NCBI GenBank assembly: GCA_964480915.1
Contig: CAYZRS010000050.1
Span: 1 to 39,926 of the forward strand
Reading direction: 5' to 3'
DNA: 39,926 nucleotides
Source of the DNA: CAWGCE01 sp964480915
GTDB taxonomy: Bacteria > Planctomycetota > Planctomycetia > Pirellulales > Pirellulaceae
Shown: positions 25,385 through 35,300 of the stretch, one piece after another
Position numbering within the stretch: the first letter of the stretch is position 1
Layout of the letters: the number at the start of each line of letters is the position of its first letter
Program-made: the position numbers and the translations under genes
The notes under the pieces: generated by a model
Told to the model about the DNA's origin: nothing
Seen by the model: the letters and a program-made list of their open reading frames with translations, nothing else
Databases searched by the model: none

Positions 25385-25849
25385 GTTTGCAGGTGTGGCT
25401 GAAGCGGAACCCAGGCAGTTCTCAATCTCTGGGGGAGGCGTAGGCTATTTCGAAAGGACGCTGTTGTGAGACAAGTGACGTAAAGACCATGGCAAAAAAC
25501 CTCAGGTCGCGTAGCAAATCTTGGTTATTTCGAGGCAAACGCAACAGCTTTGGCCGGAAGATATCGGGAACTTCTCAAACGAACGTGGTGCTTTCACAAC
25601 GGCCGGCTCAGGTCGATCAGGAATCGATGAATTGTTCTGCGTTGGTGGTGCAACTGTAGCGTTTGTATCGATTCTCCGTTGCGATCGCGGGCCGATCGCG
25701 ATGCTTCCGTTGACACGACGTCGGAACCGGCAATTACGGCCAAATTAGGGTAATCGGGGCCCAATTGTGACCTAACCTTCTGAGGGAAATCGGCACGCCG
25801 AGGCGTGCGATTGTGCCGATGTGAGACCGACCACGACTTGGGTTTAGTT
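25385..25849. other. Divergent promoter region of the exopolysaccharide locus
   Basis: A 465-base region without a gene separates the two arms and must hold promoters in both directions. A perfect inverted repeat GCGATCG (25681-25687), spacer CGGGC, CGATCGC (25693-25699) could be an operator or a hairpin. A TTGACA follows at 25709-25714 without a convincing -10 box. A second hairpin, GCACGC/GCGTGC around CGAG, lies at about 25793-25808, 40 bases before the plus-strand start. I found no -24/-12 sigma54 site here in either direction. Confidence 0.45.
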
Positions 25850-27286
25850 ATGAATTTCATCGCAGCACTATTTGCTGTACCGCTGATCATCTGGGGTTGC
25901 CTGTGGGTGGCTCGAGGTTCGGTCATTCTTGGCGTTGCGCTTTACTTGGTCGCAGCGTCCGCAATCGGATCGCAGTTTGCCAGTTTCGACATCGGTATCA
26001 CGATGTCGATTGATCGCATGATGCTGTTGGCGCTGGTGGTTGGATTCGCGGCGCGATTGACGTTCTTCTCTGACGGCGTCAAGTCGACGGAGACGAAATT
26101 GACAGTGGCCGAGTATTGGATGATGGGGTTCATTGGAATCCTCTTGTGCAGCACATTCTTCCATGATTGGCAGCGTGATGCGGCCGACCAAGTACCGATC
26201 TTGCAACACCTCATCGAGGGTTATCTGCTGCCCACGGTTCTTTATTGGATGGCCAAGCGATCGAAATTTACCGAGAAGAGCGCCAACCAGTTGCTGGTCG
26301 TGTTCGGCCTTTTCGGGATCTATCTCGCGCTGACGGCGATATTTGAAGTTGCCGGAATGTGGTCACTCGTCTACCCGAAGTACATTGCCGACCCGACACT
26401 GGGTATTCACTTCGGTCGTGCCCGCGGGCCGTTCTTGCAGTCGGTGCGATTGGGCATGTACCTGTTAATCGGACTGGGGGCGGTTTGGGTGCCGTTGGTT
26501 TCCCGAGGCATCTGGGGGCGCGGCGGGCGATTGTTAGGGTTTGGTTTGGCCATGCTCTTCCTGATTGCCACTTACGTTACGTACACTCGCAGCGTGTGGC
26601 TGGGGTTGGTGCTGTCCGGCACGATCCTGGTCGTCATGACCTTCGAACGCAGTTGGCGACGGCTCACGTTGGTGGTCCTGTCGTTCTGCCTTGTCATGGG
26701 CCTGTTTATTGGCAGCACCGATTTGATCAGTTTTGATCGAGGAATCGGCGCCGAAGCGACCAGTGAATCGACTTCGATGCGAGCGGTGTTTGCCTATGTA
26801 TCGTGGCTCATGTTCCAGGATGCGCCATTGACCGGATGTGGCTTCGGTCATTTCCCACATCTAAAAGATGCCTACCTCGGCGATCGAGCCAGCGCGTTGC
26901 AGTTAGAAACGATCCGAGGTTTCATCCATCACAATACGTTCCTGTCGCTGCTGGTCGAATTGGGGATCTTCGGCCTGATTTCGATGTTAGCGTTCCTCGG
27001 ATCGCTCCTCTTGGAAGCACGGAGGTTATGGCAACAGAAGCAGGCGCCGCAGTGGATGCGCGAGCAGGGTTTGCTCTTCGTCCTGTTTGCTGCCACCTTT
27101 GCGTTGCAAATGTTGTTTCACGAAGTGTCGTACTCCCCGATCGAATTCGGCCTGCTGTTCTTTTTGGCCGGCTTAATGTCCAACGCGGCTGCCGCTGCCA
27201 GCGCAACCGAGCGGTCGACCGAGCCGTCAAAACAAACACAGTCGTCCGCCGTGTGGTCGGGATCAACTGCACACCCGTCCGTCTAG
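25850..27286 (+). CDS. O-antigen ligase/polymerase family membrane protein
   Basis: A 478-residue protein with about 11-12 hydrophobic segments and one large extracytoplasmic loop. The Wzy_C-type features are RARGPFLQSVRLGMYLLIG, TYTRSVWLGLVLSG and, after the loop, LTGCGFGHFPH and HHNTFLSLLVELGIFGLI. Such proteins polymerise or ligate lipid-linked oligosaccharide on the periplasmic face. It complements the flippase on the opposite arm to make a Wzx/Wzy-type route. The ATG at 25850 (MNFIAALFAVPLI) is preferred over the open frame to 25805, because it begins the first membrane segment. The last 35 residues are polar. Confidence 0.88.
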   Translation: MNFIAALFAVPLIIWGCLWVARGSVILGVALYLVAASAIGSQFASFDIGITMSIDRMMLLALVVGFAARLTFFSDGVKSTETKLTVAEYWMMGFIGILLCSTFFHDWQRDAADQVPILQHLIEGYLLPTVLYWMAKRSKFTEKSANQLLVVFGLFGIYLALTAIFEVAGMWSLVYPKYIADPTLGIHFGRARGPFLQSVRLGMYLLIGLGAVWVPLVSRGIWGRGGRLLGFGLAMLFLIATYVTYTRSVWLGLVLSGTILVVMTFERSWRRLTLVVLSFCLVMGLFIGSTDLISFDRGIGAEATSESTSMRAVFAYVSWLMFQDAPLTGCGFGHFPHLKDAYLGDRASALQLETIRGFIHHNTFLSLLVELGIFGLISMLAFLGSLLLEARRLWQQKQAPQWMREQGLLFVLFAATFALQMLFHEVSYSPIEFGLLFFLAGLMSNAAAAASATERSTEPSKQTQSSAVWSGSTAHPSV

Positions 27287-27343
27287 TTTTTTAAAAAGCA
27301 CCATCAGAATCGTTCGCAGCCGTTTAGAGGGAGAAGCGTCAGT

Positions 27344-28114
27344 ATGACTACCAATCGAATCAACTTGTTCGGAATCGAAATCGATGTGATGACGATGCCG
27401 ACCGCCGTGTCGACCGTGGCCTCATGGGTTACCGATGGCAAGCCCGGTTGTCGATTTGTTGTCACTCCCAACGTCGATCACACGGTCATGTTTCAGGAAC
27501 GGGCCGACTTGCGAGAAGTTTACGAAGCGGCCGATTTGATTCTGGCAGACGGCTGGCCCGTCGTGGCTGCCTCGCGTTTAGTAGGCAAACCACTCCCTTG
27601 CCGGGTGGCCGGTTCCGATTTGGTGCCAACCCTGTTCTCGGATTCGAAACTCGACAAAATGTCGGTCTTTTTGCTGGGAGCCATGCCGGGCGTGGCCGAT
27701 CGAGCGGCAGATGAAATTCACAAACGTTGGTCCAACGTCTCTGTCGTGGGCACCTACAGTCCTCCTTTTGGCTTCGAGAAAGACGAGGAGGAGAACGATC
27801 GCATCTTGCAGATGATCGCGGCCGCCAAACCCGATGTGTTGGTCGTGGGCCTGGGGGCACCAAAGCAAGAGTTGTGGGTCCACAAGCACCAAGCAGCGAT
27901 TGAGGCGAAAGCCGCATTGTGCGTCGGGGCGACGATCGATTTCTTAGCGGGAGAAAAGTCTCGCGCCCCACGCTGGATTCAATCCATCGGTCTGGAATGG
28001 TTTCACCGCATGATGAGCGAACCCAAGCGGTTAGTAAAACGCTATTCGCGCGACGCGTGGGTCTTTCCGCAACTGCTATGGCAAGAGTGGCAGCGGTCGG
28101 CGAAAGGTGCATAA
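27344..28114 (+). CDS. WecG/TagA/CpsF-family glycosyltransferase (GT26)
   Basis: A 256-residue protein with the family hallmarks VVTPNVDHTVMFQ, ILADGWPVVAASRLVG, RVAGSDLVPTLF, the NAD-like fold segment VFLLGAMPGVADRAA and VVGLGAPKQELW, followed by CVGATIDFLAGEKSRAPRW. These enzymes transfer an N-acetylmannosaminuronate, N-acetylmannosamine or glucuronate-type sugar to a lipid-linked acceptor at the cytoplasmic membrane. A GAGGGAG ribosome site precedes the ATG. It is the second gene of the plus-strand arm, 57 bases after the polymerase. Confidence 0.94.
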   Translation: MTTNRINLFGIEIDVMTMPTAVSTVASWVTDGKPGCRFVVTPNVDHTVMFQERADLREVYEAADLILADGWPVVAASRLVGKPLPCRVAGSDLVPTLFSDSKLDKMSVFLLGAMPGVADRAADEIHKRWSNVSVVGTYSPPFGFEKDEEENDRILQMIAAAKPDVLVVGLGAPKQELWVHKHQAAIEAKAALCVGATIDFLAGEKSRAPRWIQSIGLEWFHRMMSEPKRLVKRYSRDAWVFPQLLWQEWQRSAKGA

Positions 28115-28174
28115 TGCCTCGGAGCGCCGCTGCGGAAGGCGGGGCATTCGTGATCCGCATTATGTGGCAACTTC

Positions 28175-29443
28175 GTGCAAGCCGACGCTTCAACCAAAAC
28201 AGACCAACCCCAGCACGCCATCGTCTTCGTCGTGGACGGATTGAGCCCCGCGTTTTTGGGCCCCTATGGCAACACCTGGGTGGAAAGCCCGGCCTTCAAC
28301 GAACTGGCGGCTCAGTCGGTACTGATTGAGCACGCGATTTCTGATTCGCCGCAGCCCCCGTCGATGGGATGGGGTGCCTACCGCGGTTTTTGGAACGGCG
28401 AGCATGCCTTGCGCGATGGTCGTCCGATTCCGAAACAACTTCTCGATGAGTGCCGTCGCCGACAGGTTCAGACCAGCCTGGTGACCGACCAGCCGGAGTT
28501 TGCGAAATCTTGTGAATCGATCCCGTTCGACGAGGTTTACACGTTGCCGGCCGTCGAATCGCCAGCCCGAGCAGCCGATATCTCGGAGACACGGTTTGCG
28601 CAGCTCATCAGCCAGGTCATTCAAACGGTCGAATCGCTCGATCCGCACGCTCCTTCCTGTACTTGGGTCCATGCGGCTTCGCTGAACGAAATATGGGATG
28701 CGCCGTTAGACCTGGTTGAAGAATTGCGGTCTGAAGAGGACCCTGAGGCCGACTCGTCGGCGCTGCCTCCCAGCGGCTCCCTCACCGAACAAGAAGATCC
28801 CGATATCGTGTGGGCTCGATCGGTGAATTATGCGGCGCAGGTTCGCGTGATCGATGCATGTTTGGACGTCTTTTTCTCCGCCGCTGCCAGTTGGCCGACC
28901 TGGGACGAAGCGACACTTTTTGCGCTCACTGCGACGCACGGATATCCGCTGGGCGAGCATCTCACCGTAGGTCCAATCGGCGCTTGGCCGCATACGCCAC
29001 TCATTCATGTGCCGATGTTGGTCAGGTTTCCGCAGCAGAAGCATGCCTCGATCCGGTTGCAGGCGATCACTCAACCCGATTTACTCTTTGCAACATTGGC
29101 ACAGTGGTTTGAGCTCGGGCTGTCAACGACGGACGGCAAAGGTGCTGCCGATCTGTTGGGTGGCGACGGGGCGAAGCGAATGGTCGCCGTGAGCTCGACG
29201 GCTGAGGCGATTGCGGTGCGGACGCCGGCCTGGTTGGGCATCGAGCCGGTTTCCGAGGAGGCGCTTTTTCAGTTGTTTGCCAAACCGGGTGACCGTTTTG
29301 ACGTCAACGAAGTCGCAAAGCGCTGTCCCGTGGCTGTGAAGTTGCTGCGAGACGAGCTCCAGGCATACCGAACGGCCATCGCTGGCGGTGACGTGAGTGG
29401 ACTGCCGCCGCTTGATGAATCTTTGATCGTTTGGCGCGATTAG
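28175..29443 (+). CDS. Degenerate sulfatase-like protein (alkaline-phosphatase superfamily)
   Basis: A 422-residue protein with the fold markers of sulfatases: IVFVVDGLSPAFLGPYGNTW at the N-terminus, where active enzymes have a DD metal pair, and LTATHGYPLGEH, which matches the DHGxxLGEH block. The C-x-P-S-R formylglycine motif is missing; the equivalent place reads SDSPQPPSMGWGAY, and the second metal aspartate before the histidine is threonine. It is therefore unlikely to hydrolyse sulfate esters and may bind polysaccharide or transfer a group. It starts at a GTG (28175) with no clear ribosome site, no signal peptide, 60 bases after the WecG-type gene. Its stop is 4 bases from that of the convergent ppk2. 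Confidence 0.75.
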   Translation: MQADASTKTDQPQHAIVFVVDGLSPAFLGPYGNTWVESPAFNELAAQSVLIEHAISDSPQPPSMGWGAYRGFWNGEHALRDGRPIPKQLLDECRRRQVQTSLVTDQPEFAKSCESIPFDEVYTLPAVESPARAADISETRFAQLISQVIQTVESLDPHAPSCTWVHAASLNEIWDAPLDLVEELRSEEDPEADSSALPPSGSLTEQEDPDIVWARSVNYAAQVRVIDACLDVFFSAAASWPTWDEATLFALTATHGYPLGEHLTVGPIGAWPHTPLIHVPMLVRFPQQKHASIRLQAITQPDLLFATLAQWFELGLSTTDGKGAADLLGGDGAKRMVAVSSTAEAIAVRTPAWLGIEPVSEEALFQLFAKPGDRFDVNEVAKRCPVAVKLLRDELQAYRTAIAGGDVSGLPPLDESLIVWRD

Positions 29444-29447
29444 ATCG

Positions 29448-30251
29448 TCAGACGATTTGAACGTTGTCGAGTCCCGATTCGGCTGGCGGAAACTGGGGCG
29501 CCATTTCCTGCAACGTGTCGACCAAAATTTGGCTCACGATCAGATTGCGGTTCCATTTGCGGTCGGCCGGCACGATGTGCCAAGGCGCGTGAGCCGTATT
29601 GCACTTGGTCAGCGCATCTTCGTAGGCGGCTTGGTAGTCGTCCCACTGTTTGCGAACTTCCAAGTCTCCCAGGCTGAACTTCCAGCGCTTGTCTGGGTTG
29701 TCCAGTCGAGCTTGCAGCCGTTCTTTTTGTGCCTCCTTACTGATATGGAGGAAGCATTTCACGACCGTCGTATCGCCTTCAGAAAGCAGTTGTTCGAACG
29801 AGTTAATGATCTCGAATCGGCTACGCCATTCTTTTTCGCTGACCAAATTGGCGACCCGCACGACGAGCACGTCCTCATACTGCGAGCGATTGAAGATCCC
29901 GATGTTTCCGCGACGAGGGCAGACGTTATGAATCCGCCAGAGGAAATCATGGTCCAGCTCTTCGGCGCTAGGTTTTTTGAACGAATGGACCGAACAGCTT
30001 TGTGGATTCAGGCCACGCATGATCGATCGAATCGTGCCGTCTTTCCCGGACGTATCCATCCCTTGCAGCACGAGCAGTACCGACCGCCGGTCTTCGGCGT
30101 AGAGTTGATAACCCAGCTTGGCCAGCAGTTCGGCGTTTTCGTGGATTTTGTCCCGGCCCTCTTTCTTTTCCAATCCGCTGGGAACATAGCGCGCATCGAA
30201 ATCGGCCAGTTTGATTTGAGTTCCGGGAGGAACAGTCAGTGGCTGACTCAT
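29448..30251 (-). CDS. ppk2: Polyphosphate kinase 2 family protein
   Basis: A 267-residue protein with Walker A LQGMDTSGKDGT, the lid-like RRGNIGIFNRSQYEDVLV (Walker B equivalent IFNRSQYED) and the C-terminal block RKWNRNLIVSQILVDTL. PPK2 enzymes transfer phosphate between polyphosphate and nucleotides. The one-domain length and the sequence ISKEAQKERLQARL resemble class III (AMP/ADP to ATP) or class I members; direction is not decidable here. The ATG at 30251 follows GGAG by 8 bases; a GTG three codons upstream is less likely. It is unlinked to polysaccharide genes in function. Confidence 0.9.
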   Translation of the reverse strand: MSQPLTVPPGTQIKLADFDARYVPSGLEKKEGRDKIHENAELLAKLGYQLYAEDRRSVLLVLQGMDTSGKDGTIRSIMRGLNPQSCSVHSFKKPSAEELDHDFLWRIHNVCPRRGNIGIFNRSQYEDVLVVRVANLVSEKEWRSRFEIINSFEQLLSEGDTTVVKCFLHISKEAQKERLQARLDNPDKRWKFSLGDLEVRKQWDDYQAAYEDALTKCNTAHAPWHIVPADRKWNRNLIVSQILVDTLQEMAPQFPPAESGLDNVQIV

Positions 30252-30374
30252 GAGGTGCACTCCGTGGCGAAGTTGTAAAAGTCAAATGGGTGGTCAAAAT
30301 TCATGCCGCCGATTGCCGGGGATATCTTGCGAATTCCGCGTTCGTCGACGGTTGTGAATTGTGAGAATTGCGAC

Positions 30375-30578
30375 TTAGTCTTTCAAGACGAAAGTGAGTT
30401 TCATGTTGACTCGGTAGGCGGTAACTTTGCCGTCTTCGATATCGACTTTCATTTCCTGAACCCAAGCGCTGGTCACATTGTTGAGTGTCTTACAGGCTCG
30501 CTCGACTCCTTTTTCGACGGCATCTTCAAAACTCTTCTGAGAAGAGGAAGTGATTTCCGTAACTTTGGCGACGCTCAT
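30375..30578 (-). CDS. Dodecin family flavoprotein
   Basis: A 67-residue protein matching dodecins in length and sequence: MSVAKVTEITSSSQKSFEDA, a long helix, then LNNVTSAWVQEMKVDI with the tryptophan that stacks on flavin, and YRVNMKLTFVL as the last strand. Dodecins form hollow dodecamers that store riboflavin, FMN or FAD and protect against light damage. An AAGGA ribosome site precedes the ATG. It lies 45 bases downstream of the cyclophilin gene and may be co-transcribed with it. Confidence 0.93.
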   Translation of the reverse strand: MSVAKVTEITSSSQKSFEDAVEKGVERACKTLNNVTSAWVQEMKVDIEDGKVTAYRVNMKLTFVLKD

Positions 30579-30623
30579 GCGGAGATTCCTTTTTGTTGAG
30601 TTCGGGTTCGAAGCCAGTGCCGA

Positions 30624-31055
30624 CTATGATTCTTCGATCACAACCGATTCCATTTCATCGTTTTGTGTCACTGCGTTAACGACGTCGAGTCCCTCAAGCA
30701 CTTTGCCGAAGACCGAGTGTTTCCCATCGAGGTGGGGGCAGGCGACGTGCGTGATGAAAAACTGAGAACCGTTTGTATTTGGTCCGGCATTGGCCATCGA
30801 AAGGACGCCCGGTCCATCGTGTCGCAGCTCGGCATCGAATTCATCTTCGAATGTATAGCCGGGTCCGCCGGTGCCGGTGCCTTGCGGGCAACCGCCTTGA
30901 ATCATGAAGTCAGGAATAACGCGATGAAACTTCAAGCCGTTATAAAAGCCCGAATTGGCCAGTTTCTCAAAATTCGCGCACGTGTTGGGTGTCTTGTCAG
31001 CGAACAATTCAATCTTGATGTCGCCTTTGTTCGTTTTGATCGTTGCAGTTTTCAT
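30624..31055 (-). CDS. Peptidyl-prolyl cis-trans isomerase, cyclophilin type
   Basis: A 143-residue single-domain cyclophilin without a signal peptide, so cytosolic. Catalytic core motifs are FHRVIPDFMIQGGCPQGTG, GVLSMANAGPNTNGSQFFIT and LDGKHSVFGKVLEGLDVV. The catalytic arginine sits in FHRVI. It accelerates proline isomerisation in folding. The ribosome site AAAGGA precedes the ATG by a usual distance. The length is that of the short PpiB group. Confidence 0.95.
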   Translation of the reverse strand: MKTATIKTNKGDIKIELFADKTPNTCANFEKLANSGFYNGLKFHRVIPDFMIQGGCPQGTGTGGPGYTFEDEFDAELRHDGPGVLSMANAGPNTNGSQFFITHVACPHLDGKHSVFGKVLEGLDVVNAVTQNDEMESVVIEES

Positions 31056-31276
31056 GTCGTATCCTTTCGCAAAAATGCTAGGCAGAAGCCTGAATTATTC
31101 TTCGCAGCGAGCATTTTGTTATCGGACACACCGTCTTGGGTCGCAAGGGGCGAGCCAAAATAGCTGGCGGTAGCCGCCGGCCGACCGGGTGGGAAATCGG
31201 TCGAAATTCCATTAGGTTTGAGCCTTCCGTTTTGCCGTTTGATCCCGTTTCTAGTCACTGTACAGAGAGCCGATTC

Positions 31277-32098
31277 ATGCTTGAGTTGTTCGGTCAGATA
31301 GAAGAAGTCCAGCAAGCCATTCGTAAGCAATGGAGTGGTACTCCCAAAGTCGGAATCGTTTTGGGAACCGGGCTTGGTAGTCTCAGCGAGCAAATCGAAG
31401 CCGAAGCGACCATTGACTACGGCGACATTCCACATTTTCCCAAATCGACGGCGCTGAGCCATAAGGGCCAATTGGTTTGCGGAAATCTAAATGGTGTTTC
31501 GGTCATGGCGATGGAAGGCCGTCTGCACATGTACGAAGGCTATCCCATGAAGCAAGTCACGTTGCCGATCCGCGTGATGAAGGCGATGGGCTGCGAAATT
31601 CTCATTGTTTCGAATGCGGTGGGTGGATTGAACTCGTACTACCGCTGCGGCGACGTCATGGTCATCGATGACCAGATCAATTTGATGGGTGACAATCCGC
31701 TGATCGGTATCAACGATGATCGACTCGGTCCGCGCTTCCCTGACATGTCACAGCCGTATGATTTTGAGCTCATCGATTCGGCGATGACCGTCGCGCGCAA
31801 GAAAGACATCCAGCTGCATCGAGGTGTCTTGGTGGCCGTCTCTGGACCGAACCTGGAAACACGCGCCGAGTATCGCTTCTTGCGAGCCATCGGTGCTGAC
31901 GTTGTCGGCATGTCGACGGTGCCCGAAGTCATTGTCGCCGCCCACTGTGGGTTGCGAGCCGTCGGCTTTTCGATCATCACCGACATGTGCTTTCCGGACT
32001 CGCTAGAACCGGCTGACCCGCATGAGATCGTGAAGGTCGCCAACATGGCCGAGCCGAAACTGCGGTCGATCGTGCTTGGCTTGCTAGCGTCGCTTTAG
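31277..32098 (+). CDS. Purine nucleoside phosphorylase (trimeric type)
   Basis: A 273-residue enzyme of the MTAP/PNP family that phosphorolyses purine nucleosides to base and ribose-1-phosphate. Family blocks are VGIVLGTGLGSLSEQIE, the signature GRLHMYEGYPMKQVTLPIRV, VSNAVGGLN with the phosphate and base contacts, GPNLETRAEYRF, and VGMSTVPEVIVAAH. The ATG at 31277 begins at the normal family N-terminus; the frame is open to 31136 but the extra part is not PNP-like. It is divergent from the cyclophilin gene, with 221 bases between them that hold nothing I can name. Confidence 0.94.
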   Translation: MLELFGQIEEVQQAIRKQWSGTPKVGIVLGTGLGSLSEQIEAEATIDYGDIPHFPKSTALSHKGQLVCGNLNGVSVMAMEGRLHMYEGYPMKQVTLPIRVMKAMGCEILIVSNAVGGLNSYYRCGDVMVIDDQINLMGDNPLIGINDDRLGPRFPDMSQPYDFELIDSAMTVARKKDIQLHRGVLVAVSGPNLETRAEYRFLRAIGADVVGMSTVPEVIVAAHCGLRAVGFSIITDMCFPDSLEPADPHEIVKVANMAEPKLRSIVLGLLASL

Positions 32099-32309
32099 TC
32101 GACTCGGTAAGAGAGCCTCATTCCTGCGACCACTTTCATGGCTGTTTTGGCCGAGATCTTCCGCATTCGAGCCGCTGCACGCCGCGTTGCTGCGCGCACT
32201 GGTCAGCCAGCGCACGCTGTTTCTATACTCCCGAGTTGCGGGTATCGACCGGTTGCCTACGTGACCGAAACGTCGAACTGCCTAACCCAAGTGTTCCTCC
32301 GTAAAGGTT

Positions 32310-35300
32310 TTGTGTCCAAGGATGGACTCCAAAAGCCGAACTCGAAAGTGTGGCGTTCGAAGGACAAGGCTGTCCTCTCGACGATTGCTGGGTGTCTGCC
32401 TCTTGTGCTGCACTTGGTTCGCTGGCGGTGCGCATGCCGAGTCCGACAATATGCGACTTCGCGTTGCCATCCAGCATGGCAGTGACACTTCCTGGACGGG
32501 TCGCTTCAAGCTGTCCAATGGGGAACTGGCTGCTTTGAATCGGCTGGACCGCATCAAGAACTCGGCCCCACCCATATTGCTCGATCCGCAAACAGTCGCC
32601 TTTCGTCGTGACGATGGTCATGGTGCGGTGACATTCGATGTCGATGTAACCGCCGATCTGTCGGGCGCGATTCTGTTTGAATTGACCCACCCTAGTTCTG
32701 GCCCTGCCGCGTTGAACGTGCCGTTGATCGATCTTGTGGAGGGTAAGACAGAGCAGGTGATTCCTGGATCTGATTTCACGTTGACCGTTGCAAGAATTCC
32801 TGGCGATGCCTTACGCGTGCGGTCAGCTCGGAAGCACTTGGTCTTTTCGCCGGGTGAGAAATGGTCGGTCGATGTCGTGCCCCATTTGCCACCGTTGGAG
32901 GCTGGTGCGGCGGCCAAATTGGAGTTGAAGCTTTATCCGGCGCGGACGCGGCGGAGCATCTGGCGTGGTCAGCAGGCATTGTCGATCGATGGTGCTGGCC
33001 GATTACGGTCGGCTGAACGGATCGAAATACCGGTGCCTGACGAAGAGGGCGCTTATGATTTGGTCGTGACGCTCTCGCGAGACGGCCTGCGACACTTGCT
33101 AAAGACGAACACGGCTGCCATCGAGCGGACGGTGCAGTTCGCCGTGGTGGCGAATCAAACGGCCTCGCAACCGGCCGAGCAAAAGTGGCGTGAGATCATC
33201 GAATTTGACACCTCCGAACCGCAATGGTGGAACCGCCTGACTCGTTTTCCTGCTTGGCAGGATTTGCCCGGATCGTTCCGGCAGCTGTTTGGCGAGAACT
33301 TCGGCCAGCCGTTCTTTCGCAGCGACCGCAGCCTGAATCAGATTGAAGGCGACGGGTGGCTCGCTTTGCCGCTGCCGGTATTAAACCAAGGAACGCCGCA
33401 TCGAGTTGAAATCGAGTATCCGCACGACGCCGAACAAACGATGGCGGTGACGCTCGTCGAACGCGATCCGACGGGTGAGTTCTTTATTCCGACCATTCAA
33501 AGCGGGTTCCGCATCGACCCGAATCAGTCGTCCGCAGAAAATGGGACGCAGTCGATTCTCTTCTGGCCCCGGACTCGACTCTCGTACTTGATCCTCAGCA
33601 ACAAGAATGCGGACCTACCGGTCGAATTTGGCCGCGTGCGAGTTGCTCAAAGCAATGGACGCTTGATCGGTCGAAATCAGAATTCGATCGGGCAACGGCG
33701 CTCCTTCGCGCACTTCGTCGACCCTAATCTTGTGCGTCCCTTTGGCGGAACCTTGGCAATTGATCCGGTGCAGAAAGTCTCGCTGACCGATTGGCCAACC
33801 TTCTTGCAAACAGGACAGCACCTGGTCGATTACCTGAAGTACAGCGGGCTAAGTGGCGCAGCGATCAACGTCCTCAGTCGCGATGGTCAGTTGACGCCCA
33901 ATTCGCTTGTCGACCTGGGAGCTCAAATCGATTCGGGGCGTCTGTTTCGCTCCGGCCAGGACAGCGTCCCCAAAGATGTACTCGAATGCTATTTCCGTCT
34001 GTTTGATCGAGAACAGCTGCAGCTAATCCCCACGGTGCGACTCGATATGATCCTGCCGTTGCTTGAGAAAATAGCATCGGTCGAATCGCCCGGCATTTGG
34101 CTGGTGAATGCACAGGGCAAGCTGTTTACCGAAAGCAGGCAGCCGGCTATCCCTCGCTACAATGTGTTGGATGAGCGAGTTCAGACCGCGATTCGTCAAA
34201 TCGTGGCGGGGATTGTCGAGCGGTACGGTCACCACGATTCGTTTGGAGGGCTTGCCATCGAATTGGACGATCGCTCCTACGCCTGCTTGCCCGGTGCTCA
34301 ATGGGCCTACGACTCGACAACGATCGGAAAATTCTTAGCGTCCGATGTTGCCAAGGCGATGAAGATCGAAGTGCGCTCGACGTCCGATTTGATGGAAGGG
34401 CCGCTAGCCGAAGCTTGGCAAACCTACCGCGTCGAATTGGTCACCAACCTGTATCGTCAGCTGGCCGAGAACTTGTCGCGACACCGTCCGGATTCCAGTC
34501 TGTATCTTCTGCCGGCCGACCTGTTGAGCACACCTGCTGCGCGCAGGGCGACGGCAAATCAGACTCGACGCGACGCGGTGGAGATCCATCTGGCCGAACT
34601 CGGGTTGGACTTGAAGCGGCTGAACGCCATCCGAGGTGTGGTTGCCGTGCGGCCGTTAACAAGTGCCGTGGGTGGGAGTCTGGTCGATTCGCGGCCACAG
34701 ATCGAAATGAGCCAGCAGCCGGTCGCCAGTCAATTGTTTGCTTCAAGTGCCGCGCAGATCGCCCGGTTGCCGATGACGGTGACGCTCCCCAAACTGCAAG
34801 GAGGTCGTCGTCAAGAATTGCCGATTGTGCCGAATCGAATTGAGTCGGAGGTGCAGCCGACGCGCTCGTTGCAATTACAGAGTCTGTCGCGTGCCCTGGT
34901 CGACGCGGATGTCAAAACGGTATTCGTGACACAGCGTCAGCCTTCGGCCGATTCTCTGGCGTTGGCTCGCTGGTCAGATCAGTTCTGCGGTCTGCCTGCT
35001 CAGGCGTTTGACGAAGTGGAGCTCGATGAAGCTGCGACCGCCGGTCCGTTGCGTGTTCGTACCTATAGTCGAGGCGAGGAGTCATTCGTCTACGCAGTCA
35101 ATCGTTCGCCTTGGCCGGTGCGAGCCTCGATTGCACTTCAGTTGCCGCCGCATGCGCGACTCGATCCTTTGCGCGGCGCTGCCGATCAAGAGTCGATCCA
35201 ACGCGAGCAAGATCACTGGATGTGGACGACGATCATCCAGCCATTCGATCTGCGTGCCATCACCACGGCGGCGCGAGAGATTAAGGTCCTGACGATCGAA

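Noticed and set aside
27486..28193. A 235-codon minus-strand frame over the WecG-type gene
   Set aside because: It is proline/arginine-rich and antisense to a confidently identified glycosyltransferase.
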